Assembly (NCBI RefSeq): GCF_013456555.2
Contig: NZ_CP059154.1
Coordinates: 2,170,001-2,234,000 of the forward strand
Source of the DNA: Natrinema zhouii
Lineage (GTDB): Archaea > Halobacteriota > Halobacteria > Halobacteriales > Natrialbaceae
DNA length: 64,000 bases
Reading direction: 5' to 3'
Shown here: one piece after another, positions 43,925-52,366 of the stretch
How positions within the stretch are numbered: the stretch's first letter is position 1
Layout of the letters: every line of letters begins with the position of its first letter
Notes under the pieces: generated by a model
The model's database searches: none
The model's input: only the letters and a program-made list of their open reading frames with translations
What the model was told of the DNA's origin: nothing
Program-made: the position numbers and the translations under genes

Positions 43925-46381
43925 TCAGCCGGTATACTCGCTGCCGATAACCTCTCGGATCCGCTCGGCAGTCACCTGCCCGACGCCGTCGGCCGCCTGC
44001 AACTCGTCTTCGGTCGCGATCATCACGCCTTCGACCGTGCCGAACTCCTCGAGCAGCGACCGTGCAGTGACGGGACCGATCTCGGCGATCGACGCGACGA
44101 CGTACTCCTGTTGTTCTCCGAGGGTCTTGGTCCCCTTCTCGCCGTGAACCGACACCTCCCGGTCGGCGGTCGACTGTTCCCGGCCGGCGATCACCGCGAG
44201 CAGTTCGGTCGTGTCGTCTTCGCTCTCGGTCCGTAGCACGCTCGCACCGAAGTCGACGGCGAGACTCGAGAGCGCCCCTCGAATCGCGTTCGGGTGGACA
44301 TCCCGCTGTTCGTACAGCCCCTCGCCCTCGACGACGATGATCGGCCGCGAGTAGTGGCGGGCCATCGCGCCGACCTGTTCGAAGACCGATCGGTCACCCC
44401 CGACCAGCGAGTCGACGAAGTCAGCGACGGACTTGCGCTCGACGACGACCCGATCGGAGAGGACGTAGTCGCCGACGGAGAGCGTTTCGAGGCTGATCTC
44501 GTACTCCTCGCGCCGCGAGAGGTCGCGCGCGATGTTCGCGTCCATCTCGCGCTGGTCGGCGACGACCGCAACCGTTTCGCCCTCAGCGTGCGGTTCGTGG
44601 GTTTCGACCTCTTCGTCGACGTCGGGCCCGTCTTCAGCCTCGTCATCACTACTCGAGTCCGAGTTCTCGGGGCCGAACTCCTGCAATCCGGGCTGCCCTG
44701 AAACCCCCTCGCTTCCGCTGGAAGACCCACCGACTGCGTCGGGGTTGCCGTCGCTGTCGTCCACTTCCACTCCGCGCTCTCCGTCCCCCTCGAAATCGGC
44801 CAGCGACTGCTGGGAGTCGTCGAGTTCCTCCGCGAGGTCGTCGGCCATTCCCTTCAGTTCGCGTAGTTCCGACTCCATCTCCTTCTCGCGGCGACGCGAG
44901 ATCCAGAAGTAGGCCTCGTCGCGGGTGTCCTCCGCCATGAGGACGACGACCCGACCCTCGGACTGGCGACCGGTTCGGCCCTTCCGCTGTATCGAGCGGA
45001 TCGCGGTCGGAACTGGTTCGTAGAAGAGCACGAGGTCGACCTCCGGAACGTCCAGCCCTTCCTCGGCGACCGAGGTGGAGACGAGCACTTCGAACTCGCC
45101 CGCCCGGAACTCGTCTAATACCTCCTGTTGCTGTTTCTGGGTCATCCCGTCGGACCCCTCGCGGTCGCCTTGCCCGACGAACCGCTTCGCGTCGAAACTC
45201 TGACACAGGAACTCCGTGAGCGCTTCGGCCGTGTCGCGGGACTCGGTGAAGACGATCACCCGCTCGCCGCCCTCGAGTCCCAGCGTTTCGGCGAGCAGCA
45301 TGCGAGTCTTGCTGTACTTGGGGTGGATCTCGTCGAAACTCTCGGCCTTCCGCATGGCCTCGCGCACGCGCGGATCGGACACCATTCGCTGGCTCGCCTT
45401 CGACGCGCCCGACGAGCGGGCCTGATTGCGCTGGCGCTCGAAGTAGCGACAGAGCGCCTCGACGCTCTGGGTCTCCACGAGGGTGACGGCCTGCCGGAGT
45501 TTCATCACCTCGGCGTGGATCGACATCCCCTCGAACCCCTCCGACTGGTCGTTGTTGATCAGCTCCTGGAGCTCGGCCCGCATCCGATTCAGGTCCTTCT
45601 GGGACTGATCGGGCTGGGTCGAACTCGCGACGCCCAGTTCCTTGAGCTTCTCGAGGCGCTCTTTGATGACCTCGTTCAGCGCGTCACGGATCCCGATGAC
45701 CTCGTCGGGGAGGTCGATGCGCTCCCACTCGACGTCGGTGTCGTGGGTGAACTCCTCGACGTCGGCGTCCTCCTCCGTCATCACTTCGACCTCGTCCAGC
45801 CCGAGGTTCTCACAGACCTCGAGGATGGCCTCCTCGTCACCGCCGGGCGATGCCGACATCCCGGTGACGAGCGGCTGTTTCGCGTCTGCGTGGTAGCGCT
45901 CGGCGATGTAGTTGTAGGCGTAGTCGCCGGTCGCGCGGTGGCACTCGTCGAAGGTGATGTGGGTCACGTCCGCGAGCGAGATCCGGCTGCCGACGAGGTC
46001 GTTCTCGATCACCTGCGGGGTCGCCATCACGACCGTCGCCGACTCCCACGTCTCGGCGCGGTCGTCCGGGCTCACGTCGCCGGTGAAGACGACGATCTCC
46101 TCGTCGGGGATCTGGAGCGCTTCTCGGTAAAAATCCGCGTGCTGCTGGACGAGGGGTTTCGTCGGCGCGAGCATCAGCGACTTGCCGCCGACCTCCTCGA
46201 GTCGCCGTGCCGTCACGAGCAGGCTCACCGTCGTCTTCCCCAGTCCGGTCGGGAGACAGACGAGCGTGTGGTGGTTCGCGGCCGTTCCCGCGAGTTTCAG
46301 CTGGTAGAGTCGGCGCTCGAGGAAGTCGGGCTCGAGCAGCGGATGCTCGATAGACGCGATTTCCTCGTCCGTCGTAGCCAT
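43925..46381 (-). CDS. hef: Hef helicase/nuclease (FANCM/XPF-like)
   Basis: An 818-residue archaeal Hef. The N-terminal superfamily 2 helicase has Walker A PTGLGKT at about 44-50, DECH (FDECHRATGDY), and motif VI RKGRTGRQSEGRV. An acidic disordered linker (about 520-610) follows, then the ERCC4 nuclease domain with VVERKSVADFVDS (ERK-x3-D) and GGDRSVFEQ, and tandem helix-hairpin-helix motifs to the end. It processes stalled replication forks and branched DNA. Length is slightly above the family norm because of the linker. Confidence 0.92.
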   Translation of the reverse strand: MATTDEEIASIEHPLLEPDFLERRLYQLKLAGTAANHHTLVCLPTGLGKTTVSLLVTARRLEEVGGKSLMLAPTKPLVQQHADFYREALQIPDEEIVVFTGDVSPDDRAETWESATVVMATPQVIENDLVGSRISLADVTHITFDECHRATGDYAYNYIAERYHADAKQPLVTGMSASPGGDEEAILEVCENLGLDEVEVMTEEDADVEEFTHDTDVEWERIDLPDEVIGIRDALNEVIKERLEKLKELGVASSTQPDQSQKDLNRMRAELQELINNDQSEGFEGMSIHAEVMKLRQAVTLVETQSVEALCRYFERQRNQARSSGASKASQRMVSDPRVREAMRKAESFDEIHPKYSKTRMLLAETLGLEGGERVIVFTESRDTAEALTEFLCQSFDAKRFVGQGDREGSDGMTQKQQQEVLDEFRAGEFEVLVSTSVAEEGLDVPEVDLVLFYEPVPTAIRSIQRKGRTGRQSEGRVVVLMAEDTRDEAYFWISRRREKEMESELRELKGMADDLAEELDDSQQSLADFEGDGERGVEVDDSDGNPDAVGGSSSGSEGVSGQPGLQEFGPENSDSSSDDEAEDGPDVDEEVETHEPHAEGETVAVVADQREMDANIARDLSRREEYEISLETLSVGDYVLSDRVVVERKSVADFVDSLVGGDRSVFEQVGAMARHYSRPIIVVEGEGLYEQRDVHPNAIRGALSSLAVDFGASVLRTESEDDTTELLAVIAGREQSTADREVSVHGEKGTKTLGEQQEYVVASIAEIGPVTARSLLEEFGTVEGVMIATEDELQAADGVGQVTAERIREVIGSEYTG

Positions 46382-46482
46382 TACCTGCCGTTCATCGCCG
46401 CCGCGAATAAGGGTTCCCGTACCGGGGTGAAAGTGGTCCTGCGGGTGCGATGGCAGCGTCGCCGGGTCGCGGCGGGTCGGCG

Positions 46483-46488
46483 ATATAA
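46483..46488 (+). promoter_or_regulatory. TATA-like box of tspO
   Basis: ATATAA lies 27 bases before the tspO ATG, the leaderless spacing. Confidence 0.6.
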
Positions 46489-46512
46489 ACCCAGAGCTGT
46501 CATAGAACGCGT

Positions 46513-47010
46513 ATGGAGACCCGATCGATATCCCAGCGCCTCCCGGCCGGGAAGCCGATTCTGACCGCCGTCGCTTTCGTCCTGCTGGTCAATCTTATCG
46601 GCGGGCTGCCGGGCGTGTTCTCCTCGCCCGACACGCCATGGTTTCGCGCGCTCGAGAAGCCGTGGTTCTACCCGCCGGGAATCGCGTTTCCGGTCGTCTG
46701 GACGCTCCTCTTTACCCTGCTGGGCGTCGCGCTGTGGCTCGTCTGGCGCAGCGACGCCGACGGCCGGCGACTCGCGCTCGGGCTGTTCGTCGTTCAGATG
46801 CTGTTCAACGTCGCCTGGACGCCCGCCTTTTTCACGCTCGAGGCACCGCTGGTCGCGCTGGGAATCATCGGCGCGCTCTGGGCGTTCGTCGCCGGGACGA
46901 TCCTCGCGTTTCGGCGGGTCGACCGCCGCGCTGCGGCGTTGCTAGTTCCGTATCTCGCGTGGGTGACGTTCGCAGCCGCGCTCAATTTCGAACTCTGGCG
47001 GCTAAATTAG
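46513..47010 (+). CDS. tspO: TspO/MBR family membrane protein
   Basis: A 165-residue protein with five helices, as in the tryptophan-rich sensory protein/peripheral benzodiazepine receptor family. KPWFYPPGIAFPVVWTLLFTLLG is the family signature, and NVAWTPAFF and NFELWRLN complete it. It binds tetrapyrroles and may control or photodegrade them. Leaderless start at ATG 46513. Confidence 0.9.
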   Translation: METRSISQRLPAGKPILTAVAFVLLVNLIGGLPGVFSSPDTPWFRALEKPWFYPPGIAFPVVWTLLFTLLGVALWLVWRSDADGRRLALGLFVVQMLFNVAWTPAFFTLEAPLVALGIIGALWAFVAGTILAFRRVDRRAAALLVPYLAWVTFAAALNFELWRLN

Positions 47011-47083
47011 AGCCAGTTCTTCGGTCGTTCTGTTCCCATTTGTTAAGCCGGTCAGTATAGGGAACGGAGTTACCACAACGAGC

Positions 47084-47170
47084 ATCCGCGAGCGTAGCGA
47101 GCGGTCGACCGCCGAAGCGGACGAAGTCCGCGGAGGCGGCCTTTTTCATCGAAGTTTTTGCGCCCAACGA
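47084..47170. repeat. Repeat-like spacer with short inverted stretches
   Basis: Sequence such as GCGAGCGTAGCGAGCGG, GGTCGACC and a hairpin with T-run gives this spacer the look of the low-complexity intergenic elements common in haloarchaeal genomes. Only one copy is in the window, so its repeat nature is inferred. The remaining 47171-47258 has no gene. Confidence 0.35.
47111..47146 (+). terminator. Hairpin followed by T-run downstream of tspO
   Basis: GCGGAC (47117-47122), GAA, GTCCGC (47126-47131) is a perfect stem, enclosed by GCCG and CGGC arms (47111-47114 and 47137-47140). TTTTT follows at 47142-47146. This has the shape of a terminator, about 100 bases after the tspO stop. Confidence 0.45.
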
Positions 47171-47258
47171 GGGACGTACGGTGTCCCTCGAGCCGTGCGA
47201 GCGGCCCGCGAGCAGAGAGTGGTTCGCCGCTGGCGAACCCGAGGCGGAAAAGTTCGTG

Positions 47259-47843
47259 CTACAACGGCGCGAATTCGAGCGCCAGAAACGCCAGACAGGC
47301 CGCGTAGATCGGGATCGTCAGATTGTCGTCGATGATGTAGGTGCGGATCTCGAGGGTCACGCCGTCGGCGATGGTCGCGCCCAGGGCGGCGATCAGCGCC
47401 GCGATGATCGGCAGAAACGGGATCGCGATGACGGTCGAGACGAGAAACATCGTGATGAGTACCTTCGGCGGCTTGACCTGCTTGAGAGTGTTGTCCGAGA
47501 CCATGCCGCTGATCGGATCGCCCAGTGCGAGCATCAACATCGCGGGCAGGGCGATATCCGGCTGGAAGACCACCACGACGGCGGCCATGCTGATCATGTA
47601 CAGGGCGTATGCAGCGGGGTTGTCCTGTTCGTACTCGCGGGTAAGCACGTCGTAGAGCCGCCAGTCCAGTCCGACCTGGAGCCGCAGAAACTCGAGGACG
47701 AGTGCGCCGGTCGCGAGAACGATCATGAGGATCTTGAACCGGGGCCACGTCAGCCCGAGATCGAGATAATCGGCGAGCAGCCAGAGAGCGACGAGTCCCG
47801 AACCGCTGGCGTGGACGAGTCGTCGCTTCAGTTCGTCGGCCAT
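47259..47843 (-). CDS. Dolichol/polyprenol kinase-like membrane protein (CTP-dependent family)
   Basis: A 194-residue protein with five to six helices. The first residues, ELKRRLVHASGSG, and the later LGDPISGMVSD then LKQVKPPKV match the SEC59/VTE5/DGK1-type kinase family, which uses CTP to phosphorylate lipid alcohols. A likely role is making polyprenyl phosphate for N-glycosylation. A GTG precedes the ATG by one codon (47846); I use ATG 47843. Confidence 0.75.
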   Translation of the reverse strand: MADELKRRLVHASGSGLVALWLLADYLDLGLTWPRFKILMIVLATGALVLEFLRLQVGLDWRLYDVLTREYEQDNPAAYALYMISMAAVVVVFQPDIALPAMLMLALGDPISGMVSDNTLKQVKPPKVLITMFLVSTVIAIPFLPIIAALIAALGATIADGVTLEIRTYIIDDNLTIPIYAACLAFLALEFAPL

Positions 47844-48017
47844 CACTTCGTGCCTCGAGAGAGGTGACCTTCAGTCCGTCGGTTAGTTCTCCGTATCACT
47901 ATATATTATTTAAAGGAATGAACGAGAACGGGTGGGTATCACCCGATAGTGACTGTGGCCGTCTGGTTCCGGACCGACGGACGAGCGTTCTGACGAGGAG
48001 GGGAAATCCGACGCTGC

Positions 48018-49802
48018 TTACTCCCCGAGTTCCTTGAACTCGAGGTCGCCGGCGCGAATCGCCGACAGCGTCTCGGGCAGGTCGTCGATCGGAAGCCGCT
48101 TCTGATCGGTCGAGTCGCGTTCGCGGACCGTCACGCCGCCGTCTTCCTGTTCGATGCTCTCGTAGTCCACCGTCACGCAAAACGGCGTGCCGACCTCGTC
48201 CTGGCGGCGGTAGCGCCGACCGATGTTCCCCGAGTCGTCGTAGGTGACCGACAGCCCCGCCTCGCGCAGGGCCTCGGCAATGCCCGTCGCTTCGGACTCG
48301 AGTTCGTCGTCGCTCTGGAGCGGGAAGACGCCGACGAACGTGGGTGCGACCTCGGGCTCGAGCTCGAGGAAGGTGCGCTCCTCGTCGGCCACCTCGTCCT
48401 CGCGGTAGGCGTGGTGGAGCACGGTGTAGACGGTCCGGTCGACGCCGAAGGAGGGTTCGACGACGTGGGGGGTGACGTGCTCGCCCGCTTCGGTCTGCTC
48501 CTCGACCGAGAAGCCGGTTTTCTCGACGGGAATCTCGTGGGTTTCGCCCTCGAGGCTGATCTCGACGCTCTCCCCGTCGAACGCCGATCGATCGCGAGCC
48601 GCGAGGTCCTCGAGCTTTTGCACGACGGCCTGCGCGTCGCCGCCGAACTCGGGGCCGAGGTAGCTCATGTCGGGATCGACCGTGGCGCGCTCAACGGTCT
48701 TGGGTTCGTCGTACTGCCGGAAGATCGTAAACCGATCGCCGGAGTGTTCGGCATGCTTCGAGAGGTCGTAGTTGCCCCGGTGGGCGAAGCCGGCCATCTC
48801 GATCCAGTTGCCGTCGATCTCGCTCTCGGCGTCCCAGCAGTCGCTGGCGTAGTGGGCCCGCTCGCCCGAGAGGTGTTGGCGGTAGCGAAAGCGATCCATG
48901 TCGACGCCGACCGACTCGTACCACGGTTTCGCGACGCCGAGGAAGTACGCGACCCACAGATCCGTGATGATGTCCTCCTCGACGGCCTCGCCGATCGTCG
49001 TCTCGAAGGCCTTGCCGTCTTCGGCGTTCTGTTCGCTGGCCGGGTACAGCGTGACTTCGACGTCCGCGACGCTCGAGAGGTCCGGGTCGTCGGCCTCGGG
49101 ATCGATGAAGTACTCGAGTTCGGCCTGCGTGAACTCCCGCGTGCGGATGATCGAGCGTCGGGGGCTGATCTCGTTGCGGTAGGCGCGGCCGATCTGGGTC
49201 ACGCCGAAGGGAAGCTGGTTGCGCGCGTACTCCTTCAGCCGCGGGAACTCGACGAAGATGCCCTGCGCCGTTTCGGGGCGCAGATAGCCGGGGTCGGAGT
49301 CGCCGGGGCCGATGTTCGTCGCGAACATCAGATTGAACGAGTCGACGGCCTGCCCCGCCAGCCCCGCGCCGCAGTTCGGGCAGACCAGTTCGTACTCGGC
49401 GATGACGTCCTCGACTTCGGGAATGGGGAGGCTCTCGGCGTCCTCGTACTCCGTGTTGTCCTCGACGACGTGGTCCGCGCGGTGACTCTCGCCGCACTCG
49501 GGACACTCGACGAGCATGTCGTCGAACCCATCGAGGTGGCCCGACGCCTCGAAGACGGGTTCGGGCATGATAGTCGGCGCGTCGATCTCCATGTTACCCT
49601 CCGCGAGCGCGAAGCGCTCGCGCCAGGCGTCCTCGACGTTGCCCTTCAGGGCCGCGCCCTGCGGGCCGAAGGTATAGAAGCCGCCGACGCCGCCGTACGC
49701 CCCCGAGGACTGGAAGAAGTAGCCCCGTCGCTTGGCCAGTTCGACCAGTTTCTCGCTCGTGCTCTCGGTGCGCTCGCCGTCCGCCTGTTGCTGTTCACTC
49801 AT
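48018..49802 (-). CDS. glyS: Glycyl-tRNA synthetase (class II, archaeal/eukaryotic type)
   Basis: A 594-residue class II synthetase charging tRNA-Gly. Motif 1 lies near FGPQGAALKGNVEDAWRE. YRNEISPRRSIIRTREFTQAELEYF is motif 2 with its Arg, and motif 3 GVDRTVYTVLHHAYR follows. A zinc-like CPECGESH and CPNCGAG insertion, then a C-terminal anticodon-binding domain (VAPTFVGVFPLQSD). Its ATG overlaps the end of the CBS gene by eight bases, suggesting coupled expression. Confidence 0.92.
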   Translation of the reverse strand: MSEQQQADGERTESTSEKLVELAKRRGYFFQSSGAYGGVGGFYTFGPQGAALKGNVEDAWRERFALAEGNMEIDAPTIMPEPVFEASGHLDGFDDMLVECPECGESHRADHVVEDNTEYEDAESLPIPEVEDVIAEYELVCPNCGAGLAGQAVDSFNLMFATNIGPGDSDPGYLRPETAQGIFVEFPRLKEYARNQLPFGVTQIGRAYRNEISPRRSIIRTREFTQAELEYFIDPEADDPDLSSVADVEVTLYPASEQNAEDGKAFETTIGEAVEEDIITDLWVAYFLGVAKPWYESVGVDMDRFRYRQHLSGERAHYASDCWDAESEIDGNWIEMAGFAHRGNYDLSKHAEHSGDRFTIFRQYDEPKTVERATVDPDMSYLGPEFGGDAQAVVQKLEDLAARDRSAFDGESVEISLEGETHEIPVEKTGFSVEEQTEAGEHVTPHVVEPSFGVDRTVYTVLHHAYREDEVADEERTFLELEPEVAPTFVGVFPLQSDDELESEATGIAEALREAGLSVTYDDSGNIGRRYRRQDEVGTPFCVTVDYESIEQEDGGVTVRERDSTDQKRLPIDDLPETLSAIRAGDLEFKELGE

Positions 49803-50649
49803 ACAGTGCCTCCAGGAGATCGACGTCGCAGACGATGCCGTCGAGGTCCTCGCCCGTGACCATCGGAATCTGTTCGATGTCGTTGCTGATCATCCGCTGT
49901 GTGGCCTCCTGAATCGTCGTCTGGCTCGAGACCGTTACGATGTCGTCGCTCATGAACTCCCGAACTGGACTCGTCGGAATCTCGATGTCCCGCGTGGGGA
50001 GATAGCGGCTGCCGACGGCCTTGATGCCCTCCCAGGACCACTCGTCGTCCTGGTCGCCGAAGTTGTCGCCCGTCTCCTCTTCGCCCTCGACGATCCGGGC
50101 GACCTCGATGATATCGACCTCCGTGAGGACGCCGTTCATCCGACCCTCGTCGTCCAGTGCGACGGTGTAGGGCACGTTCGCGTAGGAGAGTTCCCGCTCG
50201 GCGACGGGCAGCGGTGCTCCCTCGTAGGTCGTGTTCACGTTCTCGCTGGCGTGGGACTCGACGGTGCCGTCGGTCGGCTGATCGCCCGTCGCGATCGCGT
50301 GAATGACGTCCGTTACGGTCACGATCCCTTCGAACTGCCCGTCGACGACCGGAACGCGGCGCGCGCTCTCCTCGACCATCGTTCGCGCGACGTCCTCGAG
50401 GCTCGTCCCGGCGGTCGTCGTCGGCACGTCCTCGTTCATCAGCATGACCAGCTGGTCCTCGTCGGGCTGGTCGATGAGCGTCTCCCGGGAGATCAGCCCC
50501 CGGTATTTCGGCCCGTCATCGCTCTCCTCGACGACCGGCACCGACGAGAACGACTGTTCTTGCAGGTACTCGAGCACGTCGGTTCGGGTACCCGGAAGGT
50601 CGACGGTTATCACGTCCTCGCGGGGCGTCATCGCGTCGGCTACGTTCAT
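49795..50649 (-). CDS. Protein with four CBS domains
   Basis: A 284-residue protein made of two CBS pairs: the first domain near MNVADAMTPREDVITVD, the second with LEDVARTMVEESARRVPVVDG and DVIHAI, the third near the PYTVALDDEGRMNGVLTEVDII segment, the fourth with REFMSDDIVTV and MVTGEDLDGIVCDVDLL. CBS domains bind AMP, ATP or SAM. No catalytic part is attached. It is the leader of glyS and overlaps it by eight bases; a nutrient-sensing role near the synthetase is a guess. Confidence 0.87.
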   Translation of the reverse strand: MNVADAMTPREDVITVDLPGTRTDVLEYLQEQSFSSVPVVEESDDGPKYRGLISRETLIDQPDEDQLVMLMNEDVPTTTAGTSLEDVARTMVEESARRVPVVDGQFEGIVTVTDVIHAIATGDQPTDGTVESHASENVNTTYEGAPLPVAERELSYANVPYTVALDDEGRMNGVLTEVDIIEVARIVEGEEETGDNFGDQDDEWSWEGIKAVGSRYLPTRDIEIPTSPVREFMSDDIVTVSSQTTIQEATQRMISNDIEQIPMVTGEDLDGIVCDVDLLEALYE

Positions 50650-50673
50650 ATCTCTCCATTACGGCGAAAATGA

Positions 50674-50680
50674 GTATAAA
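50674..50680 (-). promoter_or_regulatory. TATA-like box of the CBS-glyS operon
   Basis: On the minus strand TTTATAC lies about 27 bases before the ATG at 50649, the leaderless spacing. Confidence 0.6.
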
Positions 50681-50752
50681 CCCAGTGTTTCAGCCGTCGG
50701 TCGACGTTCACGTTCCGATTAATATCAGAAACGGACAGTCAATTTCGATGAG

Positions 50753-50760
50753 TTTATATA
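50753..50760 (+). promoter_or_regulatory. TATA-like box of the 53-residue protein gene
   Basis: TTTATATA lies about 27 bases before the ATG at 50783, the leaderless spacing. Confidence 0.6.
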
Positions 50761-50782
50761 GCAGTGATTGTCACTCACTAAC

Positions 50783-50944
50783 ATGGCGACAAACCCCCAC
50801 GCCATGACGTCCGACGATCATATCGTCGGTTCGATTGATTCGACGGCTGCGAGCGACGAGTACGTCATTGCAGACATCTCCGCGGACGGGGCCTGGCTTT
50901 CTATGCAGGCAGATGACGCACCGACGCTTCTGGCCTGGCGATAA
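50783..50944 (+). CDS. Small haloarchaeal protein (DUF7556-like)
   Basis: A 53-residue protein, MATNPHAMTSDDHIVG to SMQADDAPTLLAWR, with a strong TATA-like box before its ATG. The sequence EYVIADISADGAWLSM is a short beta hairpin-like segment. This resembles a conserved set of small haloarchaeal proteins of unknown function. No cysteine, signal or membrane segment. Confidence 0.7.
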   Translation: MATNPHAMTSDDHIVGSIDSTAASDEYVIADISADGAWLSMQADDAPTLLAWR

Positions 50945-51282
50945 CTGGGGGTGGGAAATGGAATTATTCTGTCGCGAATCCGGCTGCGTCACCTGTCGTG
51001 GCCGACAACGGCACACCGCCAGTCGTTGCTGCCGTCCGCGCTACCCGCTGTTCGGACGCGTTCCGCGTCCGAAAGGCCCTGACCGACGGACGGATCGCAG
51101 TGTACGCGTCCTCGAGCGGTAGGGTTCTGTGAGATACCGACTCGTCAGTCGCACTGCCAAACGGGACGACCGCCGTTGAATCTGCCACTAATCCCTGTGG
51201 TTCGGCACGGATCACGCTGCCACAGTGCCGAATGCAGTTGCACACCGATAACAGTTTCATCTCTCGTGTCATATGGTCGCAT
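50945..51282. other. Spacer without a recognised gene
   Basis: Several frames are open but none has a usual start or haloarchaeal protein composition. At 51240-51255 the bases GTTGCACACCGATAAC resemble the arm of the palindrome at 51843, possibly a degraded copy. The TATA-like features are weak. Confidence 0.35.
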
Positions 51283-51789
51283 ATGTCGCTCGAGCAGGTG
51301 TTCGCGCAGCTTCCGGCCCCGAGTTCGCACACGTTCCCCGACTACTCGCTCTCGCGCGGTGAGCCGGTCATGCCGATCGCGGTTACCCGGGAAGAACTCT
51401 CGCGAACGCTCGCGCTGTACGAGACCTTTCAGGGCGTCGATCTGACCGGCTGGGACTCGAACTCGGTTCTCGAGGCGGCGACGACGTACATGCAACGGAC
51501 GTTCGGACTGCCGCAGTATCGACCGGACGAGCAGTTGCAGGACGATATCGCGGCGATGCTCAACGACTTTTCGGACGGTCTCGGTGGTCGACCGATCGGC
51601 GTCGTTGACGCGACGCCGGACCACCATCGGACGCTGTACTTCTTCCTCGTCAGTTGCCGCGGCTATTACGCCGCCCCCCACATTCGGTTCGACCCCGACG
51701 AGGCGGCGGTCGAGACGCTCTACGAACTCTATCAGCGGGTGACTGACCAAGATCTGTACGTCAAGCAGTCCTCGTCGGTGCTCGACTGA
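51283..51789 (+). CDS. Haloarchaeal protein of unknown function
   Basis: A 168-residue soluble protein if started at ATG 51283 (MSLEQVFAQLP); an ATG at 51232 would add 17 residues with a different composition. The later half has DATPDHHRTLYFFLVSCRGYYAAPHIRFDPDEA. It has no membrane segment or signal. I recognise no catalytic motif. Codon composition is normal. Confidence 0.65.
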   Translation: MSLEQVFAQLPAPSSHTFPDYSLSRGEPVMPIAVTREELSRTLALYETFQGVDLTGWDSNSVLEAATTYMQRTFGLPQYRPDEQLQDDIAAMLNDFSDGLGGRPIGVVDATPDHHRTLYFFLVSCRGYYAAPHIRFDPDEAAVETLYELYQRVTDQDLYVKQSSSVLD

Positions 51790-52366
51790 GGGGGACGGGT
51801 CGGACGGAAGCGGTCAGCCGCACCGAACGGGTGCGTAACGGGCTATAGTAGCCACTGAAAGTCATTGCACACCGATCTACACGACAGCTGTGCAATCGGT
51901 GTGGAAACCGTTTCAGTTGGCACTATAGTCGACTCGAGTACGGTGAGTTTCCAGGAAGAGAGTGGCACCGCGCCCGCGGGTTCTGTTCATCGACCCGAGC
52001 CTCACCCGGTGAGGAAGCCACCGGGTAGAATGCGCGTCGCGGGGCGGCCGTCTTCGTTCGTCGTCTGATCGTCACCCAGTGACGGAGAGTGAGCGATCGT
52101 TCGTCGTGCTTTTCCAATTCGCTGCGTGCTTGCCGTGACGGTGGCGAGAATCTTACTCATACAAGAGTAAAGAAGTGCGGCAGACACATAAGTATTTTCG
52201 AGATGAAAGATTGTGTTAGTTCGACGGCGACGGTGCCAATTTCTACCATTCGCCGAACGGATCTTTTGAACCGTCTCAATTGGAAATACGTCCGATTACG
52301 GAACATGATCTCTCGAATCTCGAGGCCGCTTTCCAAACATATACTATCGGATACGTCTGCGTCCAG
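51790..52366. other. Gene-free stretch before the peptide importer, containing palindrome and possible transposon relic
   Basis: Besides the 86-base palindrome (51843-51928), the stretch 51929-52068 is open on the plus strand to a TGA and contains the hairpin CCCGGTG/CACCGGG (52005-52011 and 52019-52025). The remaining bases to the dppF stop are AT-richer and hold no gene I recognise. Confidence 0.4.
51843..51928. repeat. 86-base palindromic element (MITE-like)
   Basis: Arms of 34 bases (51843-51876 and 51895-51928) pair at 26 positions; the outer seven (CTATAGT) and inner nine (ACACCGAT plus neighbour) are perfect. An 18-base centre carries ACAGCTGT. The element has no gene. It resembles palindromes I remember as repeated in haloarchaea, which would make it a non-autonomous mobile element, but only one good copy is in this window. 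Confidence 0.65.

Noticed and set aside
45128..46564. A 478-residue open frame antisense to hef, running into tspO
   Set aside because: Overlaps the start of hef and the tspO promoter; no motif. A shadow of hef.
48411..49859. A 482-residue open frame antisense to glyS
   Set aside because: glyS is fully explained and the antisense product has no domain.
50964..51332. A 122-residue minus-strand frame with several cysteines
   Set aside because: It overlaps the plus-strand gene at 51283, and the cysteines do not form a motif. Its composition is unlike haloarchaeal proteins.
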